NCBI RefSeq assembly: GCF_001982635.1
Contig: NZ_MKFI01000015.1
Coordinates: 1 to 55,011, forward strand
DNA length: 55,011 nucleotides
Direction of reading: 5' to 3'
DNA from: Bradyrhizobium mercantei
GTDB taxonomy: Bacteria; Pseudomonadota; Alphaproteobacteria; Rhizobiales; Xanthobacteraceae
Shown: in pieces, positions 42,924 through 51,677 of the stretch
Layout of the letters: each line of letters starts with the position of its first letter
Position numbering within the stretch: the stretch's first letter is position 1
Notes under the pieces: generated by a model
Databases searched by the model: none
What the model saw: only the letters and a program-made list of their open reading frames with translations
Told to the model about the DNA's origin: nothing
Translations under genes and position numbers: made by a program

Positions 42924-43070
42924 AGCTGATCTGGATTTTCGCGGTGCCGGCATCTCGATGCCGCCGTGATCATCGGCGGCACGGCAACGATTGACGGGAG
43001 CGACGATTGGCCGGTGTCGGATGGAGGCGATGCCGCCGGCGCCTGCCAGGCAGCATCGCGCCAACAGGAA

Positions 43071-43343
43071 TTACGCCGCCTTGCGCTTCTTCTTGCGATC
43101 GCCGTCGTCGTCTTCGTCCTCGTCGTCCTCTTCTTCCTCGTCGTCGTCTTCGTCGTCTTCCTCTTCTTCGTCCTCGGGATCGAGTTCGGTGGATTCAAGG
43201 GCGACGAGCGGCAGGGTTTCGCGAAACAGATCGCCGTCCGTGCCCATCCACAGACACTCGACCTTGTCCTCCTCGACTTCGACCACCGTGATCGGATGGC
43301 CGCCGGATTTCAGCATGACGACGTCGCCTGGTTTCAGTTCCAT
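43071..43343 (-). CDS. DUF2158-like (YodC) protein with acidic repeat tail
   Basis: A 90-residue protein. The first 50 residues (MELKPGDVVMLKSGGHPITV, then VECLWMGTDGDLFRETLP) are a small beta-barrel of the DUF2158/YodC type. Then come about 30 nearly uninterrupted Glu/Asp residues, ending GDRKKKRKAA. The tail is encoded by GAN repeats at about 43087-43185, seen on the plus strand as a TCN tract prone to length change. Function unknown. Confidence 0.85.
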   Translation of the reverse strand: MELKPGDVVMLKSGGHPITVVEVEEDKVECLWMGTDGDLFRETLPLVALESTELDPEDEEEEDDEDDDEEEEDDEDEDDDGDRKKKRKAA

Positions 43344-43456
43344 GATTTCCCTCCGCGCTGGATGACGCGGGCGGCAGGCTAGCGACCGGTGATGACAGTC
43401 AAATCACGGCCGGCGTCGGCTTCGATGGAATTGACGTGGAAAACGGGCGCGACGCG

Positions 43457-44197
43457 CTATTTCTGCGCGGAAGGAACCAGTTCGGTCAACGAGCGGATGA
43501 TGCGGTCCGGCTTGATCGTCGATCCCACCGGCAGTCCGACACCGTGCACGTCCATCCAGATCGCATAGATGCCAAGCCGCTGCGGCGCCACGACTTCCCA
43601 CTCGAGATTGTCGCCGATCATCCAGGTGTCCGATGCGGTGACGCCGAGCGCCTGCATCGCGTGCAGATAGGCGCGCTCCTCCGGCTTGCCGAAGCCGTGC
43701 TCGCCCTCGATCTGGATATGATCGAAGCGATGGCCGAGCGCGAAGCGCTCGACCTTGGCGCGTTGCATGTCGGCGGCGCCGTTGGTGACCAGTGCGAGCT
43801 TGATGCCGAGCGCCTTGAACGCATCGATCGCTTCATGCGCGCCGGGGAAGACGAACATCTCCTCCTCGCGATAGGCGGTGAAGCGATCGGCGATGCGGTC
43901 GGCGAGATCGTCGGGCAGCGCGCGGTGGCCGGCCGCTGCAAGCCGAGCGAAGCCGCCCTTCACGGTCAGCCGCCGCGCCTCGCCGAGCTTGATCCGCCAG
44001 ATCGGCTCGGCGGTCGACCAGAATTGCCGTGCATAGGCCAATAGCGCAGTCGCGACCATGTCCGGGCGCAGGGGCGCGAGCTCCGCGGCGAATTCGGTGG
44101 TGATCGTGTTCCAGGCGATCTCGGGGCGCCCATAGGCCGACAGGATGGTGTCATCCATGTCGATCAGCATCGCGCGCGGCAGCTTTGTCACGGCCAT
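43457..44197 (-). CDS. HAD-superfamily hydrolase
   Basis: A 246-residue HAD hydrolase. Motif I is MLIDMDDTILS, motif II LALVTNGA, motif III Lys in HGFGKPEERAY and motif IV MIGDNLEWEVV. The cap is helical. It is close to YjjG/phosphoglycolate-type enzymes; the substrate is open. Its start overlaps the end of hemF by ten bases. Confidence 0.88.
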   Translation of the reverse strand: MAVTKLPRAMLIDMDDTILSAYGRPEIAWNTITTEFAAELAPLRPDMVATALLAYARQFWSTAEPIWRIKLGEARRLTVKGGFARLAAAGHRALPDDLADRIADRFTAYREEEMFVFPGAHEAIDAFKALGIKLALVTNGAADMQRAKVERFALGHRFDHIQIEGEHGFGKPEERAYLHAMQALGVTASDTWMIGDNLEWEVVAPQRLGIYAIWMDVHGVGLPVGSTIKPDRIIRSLTELVPSAQK

Positions 44198-45084
44198 TTC
44201 ACCTCCGGCGGCAGCGACGACAGGATCGAATCCACGTTGCCGCCGGTCTTCAGGCCGAAGATGGTGCCGCGATCATAGAGCAGGTTGAACTCCACATAGC
44301 GCCCGCGGCGGATCAACTGCTCGTCGCGGTCCTCCGCGCTCCAGGCGGCCGCGAAATTGCGCCGCACCAGTTCGGGATAGATCTTGAGGAAGCAGCGCCC
44401 GACGTCCTGGGTGAAGGCGAGATCGGCCTCCCAATCGCCGCTGTCGTGCCAGTCATAGAAGATGCCGCCGACGCCGCGCGCCTCCTTGCGGTGGGGCAGA
44501 TAGAAATAGTCGTCGCACCATTTCTTGTACTTGTCGTAGTCGGCGACGCCGTTCGGCCCGCTGCAGGCCGCCTTCATCGCGGCATGGAAGGCGACCGTGT
44601 CGGGATCCTCCTGGGTGCGCCGCCGGTTCAGCACCGGCGTGAGATCCGCGCCGCCGCCGAACCAGGCCTTGGTGGTGACGACGAAGCGGGTGTTCATGTG
44701 CACGGCGGGCACGTTCGGATTGTGCAGGTGCGCGATCAGCGAAATGCCCGACGCCCAGAACCTGGGATCGTCGGCGGCGCCGGGAATCTGCGCGCGGAAT
44801 TCGGGAGCGAACTCGCCATGCACGGTCGAGCAGTGCACGCCGACCTTTTCGAACAGCCGGCCCTTCATGATCGACATCACGCCGCCGCCGCCCGGCTTGC
44901 CGGTGTGATCGGTGCGGTCCCAGGGGGTGCGCGCGAAGCGGCCGGCATCGCCGGGATAGAGCGCGGCGGGGGCGTCATCCTCGAGCCTCTCGAAGGCCGC
45001 GCAGATCTCGTTGCGCAGCGCCTCGAACCAGCCGCGCGCGCGCGCCTTGCGGTCCTCGATGATGGCGGGGTCTGTTGGCAGCAT
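44188..45084 (-). CDS. hemF: Oxygen-dependent coproporphyrinogen III oxidase
   Basis: A 298-residue enzyme converting coproporphyrinogen III to protoporphyrinogen IX with O2 in heme synthesis. Visible blocks are GGGGVMSIMKGRLFEKVGVH, FWASGISLIAHLHNPNVPAV, the metal/active-site region TKAWFGGGADLTP and GRYVEFNLLYDRGTIFGL. The ATG at 45084 starts homology; the frame continues open upstream but overlaps queD in another frame. Confidence 0.95.
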   Translation of the reverse strand: MLPTDPAIIEDRKARARGWFEALRNEICAAFERLEDDAPAALYPGDAGRFARTPWDRTDHTGKPGGGGVMSIMKGRLFEKVGVHCSTVHGEFAPEFRAQIPGAADDPRFWASGISLIAHLHNPNVPAVHMNTRFVVTTKAWFGGGADLTPVLNRRRTQEDPDTVAFHAAMKAACSGPNGVADYDKYKKWCDDYFYLPHRKEARGVGGIFYDWHDSGDWEADLAFTQDVGRCFLKIYPELVRRNFAAAWSAEDRDEQLIRRGRYVEFNLLYDRGTIFGLKTGGNVDSILSSLPPEVKWP

Positions 45085-45086
45085 GA

Positions 45087-45464
45087 CTAACCTTGCGGGC
45101 CGAAGTAAGTGCAGCTCTCGTTGCAGCTGTCGCGATGGACGCTGACGCGGGTCAGCTTGCCTGCGTGCTGCAAACGCTCCCAGATGAAGCGCGAGAGATT
45201 CTCCAGCGTCGGCACGCCGATCGCCTCGATCTTGTTCAGGAACTTGTGGTCGAGGGTCTTCTGCACCTCGGCCATCGCGCGTTCGAGCAGCCCGAGATCG
45301 ATCACCATCCCGGTTTTCGGATCCGGCGTGCCGCGGACGGTAACCTCGGCTCGAAACGAGTGACCGTGAATTTCCTCGCTGGCGGTGCCAAAGGTCGTTC
45401 CGGACAGCGCATGCGCAGCCTCGAACCGAAACGCTTTCGTCAATTCCCACATCTCTCTCAACAA
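45087..45464 (-). CDS. queD: 6-carboxytetrahydropterin synthase QueD
   Basis: A 125-residue enzyme of the queuosine/7-deazaguanine pathway that forms 6-carboxytetrahydropterin from dihydroneopterin triphosphate. Zinc ligands are the His in FEAAHAL and those in IHGHSFRAEV; the catalytic Cys is likely in GTASEEIHGH-adjacent or CNESCTYFG near the end. The ATG at 45452 (MWELTK) is an alternative start. It is two bases from hemF and 79 from queE. Confidence 0.9.
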   Translation of the reverse strand: MLREMWELTKAFRFEAAHALSGTTFGTASEEIHGHSFRAEVTVRGTPDPKTGMVIDLGLLERAMAEVQKTLDHKFLNKIEAIGVPTLENLSRFIWERLQHAGKLTRVSVHRDSCNESCTYFGPQG

Positions 45465-45492
45465 TCCACTTCTTGTTAGAGTCTAGTTTGGT

Positions 45493-45539
45493 CGCGTTTT
45501 CTTGACGCGAACCGGTATCCACTTCGCTTGAAAACGCTC
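45493..45539 (-). repeat. AGCGTTTTC-type interspersed repeat, copy 2 (reverse)
   Basis: Read on the minus strand: AGCGTTTTCAAGCGAAGTGG then CCGGTTCGCGTCAAGAAAACGC. It matches copy 1 at 26934-26980 at nearly every base. It sits between queE and queD. Confidence 0.8.
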
Positions 45540-45543
45540 CAGT

Positions 45544-46176
45544 TCATCTAATGCCGAGCGTCTTGTGCGTCTGCACGCTGAGGCGCCATTGCGGGTGCTT
45601 CAGGCAATAGGCGATCGCCCGCTCGGTATTCTCGATCACGTCGGGGCCGTCCATCGGTTGCAGCGAGAAGCGCTCGAAGGCGAGCTCGGCAAAGTCCTCC
45701 GGTGCATTCTCCGGCTGCGGATAGACCAGCTTGAGTTCGTGCCCGCTGCGTACCACGAGCTCGGATGCGGCCTTCGGGCTGACGCAGATCCAGTCGAGGC
45801 CGTCCGGCGGGGCGATGGTGCCGTTGGTCTCGATTGCGATCGCAAAGCCGTGCCCATGCAGGGCCTCGATCAGGGCGGTATCGACCTGCAGCAGCGGTTC
45901 GCCGCCGGTCAGCACCACGTAGCGGTCGGCATCGCCCCCGGTCCATTGCGCGGCGATGGTGCCGGCGAGCTCCGCCGCGTCGGCATAGCGGCCGCCGAGC
46001 GTGCCGTCGGTGCCGACGAAGTCGGTGTCGCAGAACCGGCAGACGGCGCCGGCGCGATCCTGCTCGCGGCCGCTCCAGAGGTTGCAGCCGGCGAAGCGGC
46101 AGAACACGGAGGCCCGGCCCGCATGGGCGCCTTCGCCCTGCAGGGTGAGAAAGATCTCCTTGACCGCGTAGCTCAC
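45544..46176 (-). CDS. queE: 7-carboxy-7-deazaguanine synthase QueE
   Basis: A 210-residue radical SAM enzyme that makes 7-carboxy-7-deazaguanine. The cluster motif is not the usual CxxxCxxC: it reads CN...VCRFC with C-x14-C-x2-C, the spacing known for the QueE subgroup described in Burkholderia. Other blocks are EIFLTLQGEGAHAGR, VLTGGEPLLQ and IETNGT. The start is GTG at 46176 (or TTG at 46179). With queD it covers two steps; queC and folE are not in the window. Confidence 0.93.
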   Translation of the reverse strand: MSYAVKEIFLTLQGEGAHAGRASVFCRFAGCNLWSGREQDRAGAVCRFCDTDFVGTDGTLGGRYADAAELAGTIAAQWTGGDADRYVVLTGGEPLLQVDTALIEALHGHGFAIAIETNGTIAPPDGLDWICVSPKAASELVVRSGHELKLVYPQPENAPEDFAELAFERFSLQPMDGPDVIENTERAIAYCLKHPQWRLSVQTHKTLGIR

Positions 46177-46186
46177 CAAAAATCCC

Positions 46187-46657
46187 TTAAGTTACCGAAC
46201 CGGCCGATATCGAACCGGTTTGCCGCAGCGCCTCGCCGACGGCCATGGCCGCCGTGACGGCCACATTGAGCGAACGCATGGTCGGCCTGATTGGAATCAC
46301 CAGCCGCGCGTCCGCGGCGGCCACCACCGCGTCGGTCACCCCCGCCGTTTCGCGCCCGAATAGCAGGACATCGGAGGCCGTATACGCGAAATCAAGGTAG
46401 GATTTCGCCGCCTTGGTCGTGAACAGGACCAGCCGGCAGCCGGCCTCGGCCCGCCATTCCTCGAATTTCGACCATGAGTCGTGACGCTTCAACCGCACAT
46501 GGTCGAGATAGTCCATACCCGCCCTGCGGAAATTCCGGTCCGAGGTGTCGAATCCCGCCGGTTCGATGATATGGGCTGCCACGTCCAGGCAGGCGCAGAG
46601 GCGCAGAATCGTCCCTGTATTCTGGGGGATGTCGGGCTGGAACAGCGCGATCTGCAT
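46187..46657 (-). CDS. trmL: tRNA (cytidine(34)-2'-O)-methyltransferase TrmL
   Basis: A 156-residue SPOUT-class methyltransferase modifying position 34 of leucine tRNAs. It opens MQIALFQPDIPQNTGTILRL and has the knot region DVLLFGRETAGV and RLVIPIRPTMRSLNVAVTAA. Length fits. It is divergent from the bc1 operon and ten bases in front of queE. Confidence 0.94.
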   Translation of the reverse strand: MQIALFQPDIPQNTGTILRLCACLDVAAHIIEPAGFDTSDRNFRRAGMDYLDHVRLKRHDSWSKFEEWRAEAGCRLVLFTTKAAKSYLDFAYTASDVLLFGRETAGVTDAVVAAADARLVIPIRPTMRSLNVAVTAAMAVGEALRQTGSISAGSVT

Positions 46658-46934
46658 GGTGCGGACGACCTGTGAAATCCGGATGAAATTGTCTCAATAA
46701 AACATCGCTCGGCGCGGATTTCGTGCATTGCACGTGTGCGAGCCGATAGCGGGCTTGCGCTCGTCCGGCAAGGGTGCCAATAGAACGATTCTGGACTGCT
46801 GTTCCGCCGTTTGGGGTGCGGAATGGCGGTTTTCTGCCGCCGCGGGGGCCGCGGGCGCCGGCAGCCTTTCTTGGGGCGTGTTCCACGTCTCTGGGGCGGT
46901 TCCACCGGCTGCAGAAAAGAAAGGGCTAGGAATC

Positions 46935-47465
46935 GTGACGACAGCGTCTTCGGCGGACCATCCCACACGCCGTGATTTTCTTTTTGTTGCAACCGGAGCT
47001 GCCGCCGTGGTCGGCGCAGCCGCCACTGTCTGGCCGCTGGTTGCCCAGATGAACCCGGATGCCGCGACGATCGCGGCCGGCGCGCCGATCCAGGTCGATC
47101 TGACGCCGATCGCCGAGGGCCAGGACATCAAGGTCTTCTGGCGCGGCAAGCCGATCTACATCAGCCACCGCACCAAGAAGCAGATTCAGGAGGCCCAGAG
47201 CGTGGCGCTCTCGAGCCTGCCCGATCCGCAGCCCGACTCGGCCCGCGTCAAGGCCGGCCACGACCAGTGGCTGGTCGTGATCGGCATCTGCACCCATCTC
47301 GGCTGCATCCCGATCGCCCATGAGGGCAATTACGACGGTTTCTTCTGCCCCTGCCACGGCTCGCAGTACGACTCCTCCGGTCGTATCCGCCAGGGGCCGG
47401 CGCCCGCCAACCTGGCGGTGCCGCCTTACGCCTTCCTTACCGACACCAAAATCCAGATCGGCTAA
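46935..47465 (+). CDS. petA: Rieske iron-sulfur subunit of cytochrome bc1
   Basis: A 176-residue subunit (FbcF) that carries electrons from quinol to cytochrome c1. The twin-arginine start TRRDFLFVATGAAAVVG (12-28) also forms its membrane anchor. The 2Fe-2S ligands are in CTHLGC (Cys119, His121, Cys124 as disulfide partner) and CPCHGS (Cys138, Cys140, His141). The start is GTG at 46935 with CTAGGA before it. First gene of the two-gene operon. Confidence 0.96.
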   Translation: MTTASSADHPTRRDFLFVATGAAAVVGAAATVWPLVAQMNPDAATIAAGAPIQVDLTPIAEGQDIKVFWRGKPIYISHRTKKQIQEAQSVALSSLPDPQPDSARVKAGHDQWLVVIGICTHLGCIPIAHEGNYDGFFCPCHGSQYDSSGRIRQGPAPANLAVPPYAFLTDTKIQIG

Positions 47466-47488
47466 GTCCCGGACCCTCCGGGACTTAG
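47462..47488 (+). terminator. Strong hairpin between the Rieske and fused b/c1 genes
   Basis: CTAAGTCCCGGA (47462-47473) pairs perfectly with TCCGGGACTTAG (47477-47488) around CCC and takes in the petA stop codon. There is no T-run, so it may protect the upstream transcript or allow partial termination. Confidence 0.6.
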
Positions 47489-47537
47489 GCTTCCACTTGG
47501 ACCCATCGCGTCGTTTTTCTTCTTCAGGATCGCATCA

Positions 47538-49610
47538 ATGAGCGGACCATCTGATTTCCAACCGAGCAACCCCGCCTTGAAGTGGATCGAACGGCGCCTT
47601 CCGATCTTCGGCCTGGTCCACTCCTCCTTCGTGGCCTATCCGACGCCGCGCAACCTGAACTACTGGTGGACCTTCGGCGCCATCCTTTCTCTGATGCTGG
47701 CGCTGCAGATCCTGACCGGCGTGATCCTGGCGATGCACTACACGCCGCACGCCGATCTCGCCTTCAAGTCGGTCGAACTGATCGTCCGCGACGTCAATTA
47801 CGGCTGGCTGCTGCGCAACATGCATGCCTGCGGCGCGTCGATGTTCTTCTTCGCCGTCTACATCCACATGTTCCGCGGCCTCTATTACGGGTCGTACAAG
47901 GAGCCGCGCGAGGTGCTGTGGATCCTCGGCGTCATCATTTATCTCCTGATGATGGCGACCGGCTTCATGGGCTACGTGCTGCCGTGGGGCCAGATGAGCT
48001 TCTGGGGCGCCACCGTCATCACCAACCTGTTCTCGGCCGTGCCGTACTTCGGCGAGAGCATCGTGACCCTGTTGTGGGGCGGCTATTCGGTCGGCAACCC
48101 GACGCTGAACCGCTTCTTCTCGCTGCACTATCTGCTGCCGTTCGTGATCGCGGGCGTGGTCGTGCTGCACATCTGGGCGCTGCACGTCGCGGGTCAGAAC
48201 AACCCGGCCGGCGTCGAGGCCAAGACCGAGAAGGACACCGTTCCGTTCACGCCCTATGCGACGATCAAGGACGCGTTCGGTGTGTCGTGCTTCCTGATCT
48301 TCTTCGCCTGGTTCATCTTCTACATGCCGAACTATCTCGGCGACGCCGACAACTACATCCCGGCGAACCCCGGCGTGACCCCGGCGCACATCGTGCCTGA
48401 ATGGTACTACCTGCCGTTCTACGCGATCCTGCGTTCGATCCCGAACAAGCTCGCCGGCGTGGTGGCGATGTTCTCGGCGATCATCATCCTGTGCTTCCTG
48501 CCCTGGCTCGACAGCGCACGGACCCGCTCGTCGAAGTACCGTCCGCTGGCCAAGCAGTTCTTCTGGATCTTCGTGGTGGTCTGCATCCTGCTCGGCTACC
48601 TCGGCTCGCAGCCGCCGGAAGGCATCTACGTGATCGCCGGCCGCATCCTGACGGTCTGCTACTTCGCATACTTCCTGATCGTGCTGCCGCTGCTCGCCCG
48701 CATCGAGACGCCGCGCCCGGTGCCGAACTCGATCGCCGACGACGTGCTGGCGAAGAGCAAGGGCAGGGCCGCGACCGCAGCTTCGGTGGTGCTCGCGCTG
48801 GTGGTGGCCGGTGGCCTGTTCGCCGGCAGCACCCAGAACGCCAAGGCCGAGGAGGGTGGCGACACCCCGCCGGCCCAGAGCTGGTCGTTCTCAGGTCCTT
48901 TCGGCAAGTATGACCGCGGCTCGCTGCAGCGTGGCCTGAAGGTCTACAAGGAAGTCTGCTCGGCCTGTCACAGCCTGAACTACGTCGCGTTCCGCAACCT
49001 CGCCGATCCCGGTGGTCCCGGCTATTCGGAGGCGCAGGCAGCCGCGTTCGCGTCTGAGTACAAGATCAAGGACGGTCCGAACGACCAGGGCGAAATGTTC
49101 GAGCGTCCGGGCCGCACGGCGGACTACTTTCCGGCCCCGTTCCCGAACGAGCAGGCCGCAGCCGCAGCCAACGGCGGCAAGGCGCCCCCGGACCTTTCGT
49201 TGATGGCCAAGGCGCGGTCCTACAAGCGCGGCTTCCCGCAGTTCGTGATCGACTTCTTCACTCAGTACCAGGAGCAGGGACCGGACTATGTCGACGCCAT
49301 CCTGCAGGGCTTCGAGGACAAGCCGCCGGCGGGTGTCACCGTCCCGGAGGGCACCTACTACAACAAGTACTTCCCCGGCCACGCCATCAAGATGCCGAAG
49401 CCGCTGTCCGACGGTCAGGTGACCTTCGACGACGGCTCGCCGGCGACGGTCAAGCAGTACGCGCATGACGTCACCACCTTCCTGATGTGGGCCGCCGAGC
49501 CGCACATGGAAGCGCGCAAGCGGATCGGCATGCAGGTGTTCTTCTTCCTGGTCGTGTTCGCGATCCTGATGTACTTCACCAAGCGCAAGGTCTGGGCCGA
49601 CGCGCACTGA
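47538..49610 (+). CDS. fbcH: Fused cytochrome b/c1 precursor (FbcH)
   Basis: A 690-residue precursor. Residues 1-410 are cytochrome b with eight membrane helices; the paired heme ligands sit in GASMFFFAVYIHMFRG and HYLLPFVIAGVVVLHI, and the quinol-site PEWY is present. After a linker, about residues 413-436 form an internal signal peptide (SVVLALVVAGGLFAG, AKA) leading to cytochrome c1 with heme motif C474-SA-C477-H478, Met ligand in AIKMPKPLS, and a C-terminal anchor. In Bradyrhizobium the fused product is cut into the two cytochromes, as expected here. Confidence 0.96.
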   Translation: MSGPSDFQPSNPALKWIERRLPIFGLVHSSFVAYPTPRNLNYWWTFGAILSLMLALQILTGVILAMHYTPHADLAFKSVELIVRDVNYGWLLRNMHACGASMFFFAVYIHMFRGLYYGSYKEPREVLWILGVIIYLLMMATGFMGYVLPWGQMSFWGATVITNLFSAVPYFGESIVTLLWGGYSVGNPTLNRFFSLHYLLPFVIAGVVVLHIWALHVAGQNNPAGVEAKTEKDTVPFTPYATIKDAFGVSCFLIFFAWFIFYMPNYLGDADNYIPANPGVTPAHIVPEWYYLPFYAILRSIPNKLAGVVAMFSAIIILCFLPWLDSARTRSSKYRPLAKQFFWIFVVVCILLGYLGSQPPEGIYVIAGRILTVCYFAYFLIVLPLLARIETPRPVPNSIADDVLAKSKGRAATAASVVLALVVAGGLFAGSTQNAKAEEGGDTPPAQSWSFSGPFGKYDRGSLQRGLKVYKEVCSACHSLNYVAFRNLADPGGPGYSEAQAAAFASEYKIKDGPNDQGEMFERPGRTADYFPAPFPNEQAAAAANGGKAPPDLSLMAKARSYKRGFPQFVIDFFTQYQEQGPDYVDAILQGFEDKPPAGVTVPEGTYYNKYFPGHAIKMPKPLSDGQVTFDDGSPATVKQYAHDVTTFLMWAAEPHMEARKRIGMQVFFFLVVFAILMYFTKRKVWADAH

Positions 49611-49635
49611 TCTCGGCGATCGTTTCAAGCGTTCG

Positions 49636-49662
49636 AAAAAGCCCCTTCGGGGGCTTTTTTGT
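49636..49662 (+). terminator. Rho-independent terminator of the bc1 operon
   Basis: AAAAAGCCCC and GGGGCTTTTT pair perfectly around TTCG, with a run of T after it, 25 bases past the stop. Confidence 0.92.
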
Positions 49663-49669
49663 TTGGTGC

Positions 49670-49698
49670 GTCATTGCGAGCCAACGGGTTGCAATGAC
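49670..49698. repeat. Short palindromic repeat GTCATTGCGAG...GCAATGAC
   Basis: GTCATTGC and GCAATGAC frame GAGCCAACGGGTT. A longer member of the same family is at 54015-54097. Confidence 0.7.
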
Positions 49699-49775
49699 GG
49701 CTAATTGATTGCGTCCGCCACCGAGTACGGACAAGATGCCGGCCAATCAGCCGGCAAACAATTGCGGAGGAACTC

Positions 49776-50450
49776 ATGGGTACCAGCATCAGCTTCAAGC
49801 GTCCGGACGGCAAGGAAGCGTCAGGCTATCTCGCCAATGCCGCGCGCGGCAACGCGCCCGGCGTGGTCGTGATCCAGGAATGGTGGGGCCTGCAGGACCA
49901 GATCAAGGGCATGTGCGACCGCTTCGCGCGAGCCGGTTTCGACGCGCTGGCGCCCGATCTCTACAAGGGCAAGGTGGTGCCGTATCACGACACCGACGCG
50001 GCCGGCAAAGAGATGAACTCGCTCGACTTCATGGACGCCACCACCCAGACGGTGCGCGGCGCCGCGCAATATCTCGCCAAGAACGGCGCCAAGGTCGGCC
50101 TCACCGGCTTTTGCCTCGGCGGCGCAGTGACCATCATCGGCGCCACCAAGATCCCGGAGCTGACGGCTGGTGTGGTGTTCTACGGCATTCCGCCGGAGCA
50201 GGCGGCGAAGCCTGCGGACGTGAGAATTCCGCTGCAGGGCCATTTTGCCACCAAGGATGATTGGTGCACGCCGGCGCTGGTCGATGGTTTCGAGAAGGCG
50301 ATGAAGGCCGCCGGCAAATCGCTGGAGCTGTACCGCTATGACGCCGACCACGGTTTCGGCAACGAGCAGCGCCTGTCGGTGCACGACCGCCAGTGCGCAG
50401 AGCTCGCGTGGGACCGGGCTACGGAGTTCTTCAAGAAGCATCTGGGCTGA
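49776..50450 (+). CDS. Dienelactone hydrolase-family protein
   Basis: A 224-residue alpha/beta hydrolase. The nucleophile Cys113 is in GFCLGG, Asp161 or Asp162 in TKDDWC, and His192 in DHGFGN, the Cys-Asp-His triad of dienelactone hydrolases. GTGCGGAGGAA-like AGGAACTC precedes the ATG. It likely hydrolyses a lactone or ester; the neighbouring extradiol dioxygenase hints at aromatic breakdown, but other ring-cleavage genes are absent. Confidence 0.88.
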   Translation: MGTSISFKRPDGKEASGYLANAARGNAPGVVVIQEWWGLQDQIKGMCDRFARAGFDALAPDLYKGKVVPYHDTDAAGKEMNSLDFMDATTQTVRGAAQYLAKNGAKVGLTGFCLGGAVTIIGATKIPELTAGVVFYGIPPEQAAKPADVRIPLQGHFATKDDWCTPALVDGFEKAMKAAGKSLELYRYDADHGFGNEQRLSVHDRQCAELAWDRATEFFKKHLG

Positions 50451-50469
50451 TTGCGTACCCACGCGAGAT

Positions 50470-50495
50470 GTCGTCCCTGCTTTCGCAGGGACGAC
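50470..50495. repeat. Minimal GTCGTCCCTGC...GCAGGGACGAC palindrome
   Basis: GTCGTCCCTGC and GCAGGGACGAC around TTTC; same ends as the units at 29598 and 54682. It separates two convergent genes and could end both transcripts. Confidence 0.8.
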
Positions 50496-50503
50496 GCAGT
50501 TTG

Positions 50504-51499
50504 CTATGCGTCTTTCACCCCGTCCCACCACGGGCAGGTGCCCGACATCAGCCTGAAATTGCCTTCCATCACCTGCACCGGCGCGCGCTTGCCTTCCGAG
50601 GCGGCGCGCATTCGCATCTCGCGCGCGACGGCGCGGTCCTCCGGCGACAGCCAGACGCGCTCATGGCCCCACAGGCTCGGGCCGTCATGCATCTCGAACG
50701 GCGTCCAGTTCATGGGATCGATCTCGCGGCCGCCCCAGCCGCACTCGACCATGAACGCTGACGGCGACTTGGCGTAGAACGACGTCATCAGATCGTTGGT
50801 GTGACGGCCGAGCGTGACATTGACCCGGTCTTCCTGCTGCGCGACGTCATAGGCTTGGCCGACATCGTCGAGCGAGAACAGCTCCACCATCAGATGATGC
50901 ATGCCGTTGCTGCCGGTCTCGATCAGCGCCAGCGAGTGGTGGCGGGCGTTGACGTGGAAGAAATAGGCGCGGAACGGCTTCTCGATGTAGTCGCTCAGCC
51001 CGAAGCCGAGCACGTCGACATAGAAGGCCATCACGGGCGCGATGTGCTCGACCGTCAGCACCGCATGGCCGAGCCCGAGCGGCCCGGTGCGAAAGCCGGA
51101 GATCGAGCGTCCGGGCTTGAACGGCGTGTCGTCGATCTCGGCGCCGTGAAACGCCTCGAGACGATTGCCGGCCGGATCGCGGAACGAGATCAGGCCACGC
51201 ACCCGCCGGCTATCCGCGAGCGCCTGCGGCTCTGACGTCACGGCAACGCCGGCGCGCTCCAGCCGCGCCGCCAGTGCGTCGAGGGCTGTGGCATCCGCCA
51301 CCTCCCAGCCGAAGAACCTGGTCCCTTCGCCCTGCGCGCGGTCGATCACGATGCGTTGCTTGCGGTCGTCCATCCGGAAGGCGAGCAGCGAGTTGCCGCG
51401 CTCGATGGCCTGCAGCCCGACCAGGCCGGTGCCGAACTGCCGCCAGTCGTCGAGCGCGTCGGAGCCGAAGCCGGCATATCCGAGAGCCAAAATCGCCAT
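50504..51499 (-). CDS. Extradiol (BphC-type) ring-cleavage dioxygenase, VOC family
   Basis: A 331-residue two-domain vicinal-oxygen-chelate protein. The Fe(II) ligands appear as His145 (GLGHAVLTV), His201 or His202 (GMHHLMVELFSLDDVG) and Glu252 (FMVECGWGG), the facial triad of type I extradiol dioxygenases such as BphC. The start at 51499 (MAILALGYAGFG) has GGAGG seven bases before; the longer frames to 51514 or 51556 lack such a site. It likely opens a catechol-type ring, substrate unknown. Confidence 0.88.
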   Translation of the reverse strand: MAILALGYAGFGSDALDDWRQFGTGLVGLQAIERGNSLLAFRMDDRKQRIVIDRAQGEGTRFFGWEVADATALDALAARLERAGVAVTSEPQALADSRRVRGLISFRDPAGNRLEAFHGAEIDDTPFKPGRSISGFRTGPLGLGHAVLTVEHIAPVMAFYVDVLGFGLSDYIEKPFRAYFFHVNARHHSLALIETGSNGMHHLMVELFSLDDVGQAYDVAQQEDRVNVTLGRHTNDLMTSFYAKSPSAFMVECGWGGREIDPMNWTPFEMHDGPSLWGHERVWLSPEDRAVAREMRMRAASEGKRAPVQVMEGNFRLMSGTCPWWDGVKDA

Positions 51500-51642
51500 C
51501 TGCGCCTCCGCCATCTGTCTGTTTTTTGGGCGGCCGACCGGCCGCCATTTCCGCAAATCCTACGCGGATTCCCGTCGCCTCAAACCCCGAAATACCGGCC
51601 AGAGGGGCGTCCCGGGTTGGGGCAGGGCTGTCAGTCCATCCC

Positions 51643-51673
51643 TTGACACGGCCCGCGCCGGGTGGTGTGTAAC
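51643..51673 (+). promoter_or_regulatory. Promoter of the trp leader
   Basis: TTGACA at 51643-51648 is a consensus -35; a -10-like TGTGTA/TGTAAC lies at 51666-51673 (17-19 base spacing). The expected start of transcription falls at or within a few bases of the trpL ATG at 51678. Confidence 0.7.
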
Positions 51674-51677
51674 TGAT

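Noticed and set aside
43080..43190. TCN/TCG tandem tract, possible microsatellite or CRISPR-like array
   Set aside because: It is the coding tract for the acidic tail of the DUF2158-like protein; there are no spacers.
45085..45522. Extension of hemF upstream of 45084
   Set aside because: The frame stays open only because it overlaps queD in another frame; HemF homology starts at 45084.
46658..46934. Possible riboswitch between trmL and petA
   Set aside because: Short hairpins are present (for example TTCCGCC/GGCGG near 46802-46827), but nothing matches a riboswitch class I know; it is more likely two divergent promoters.
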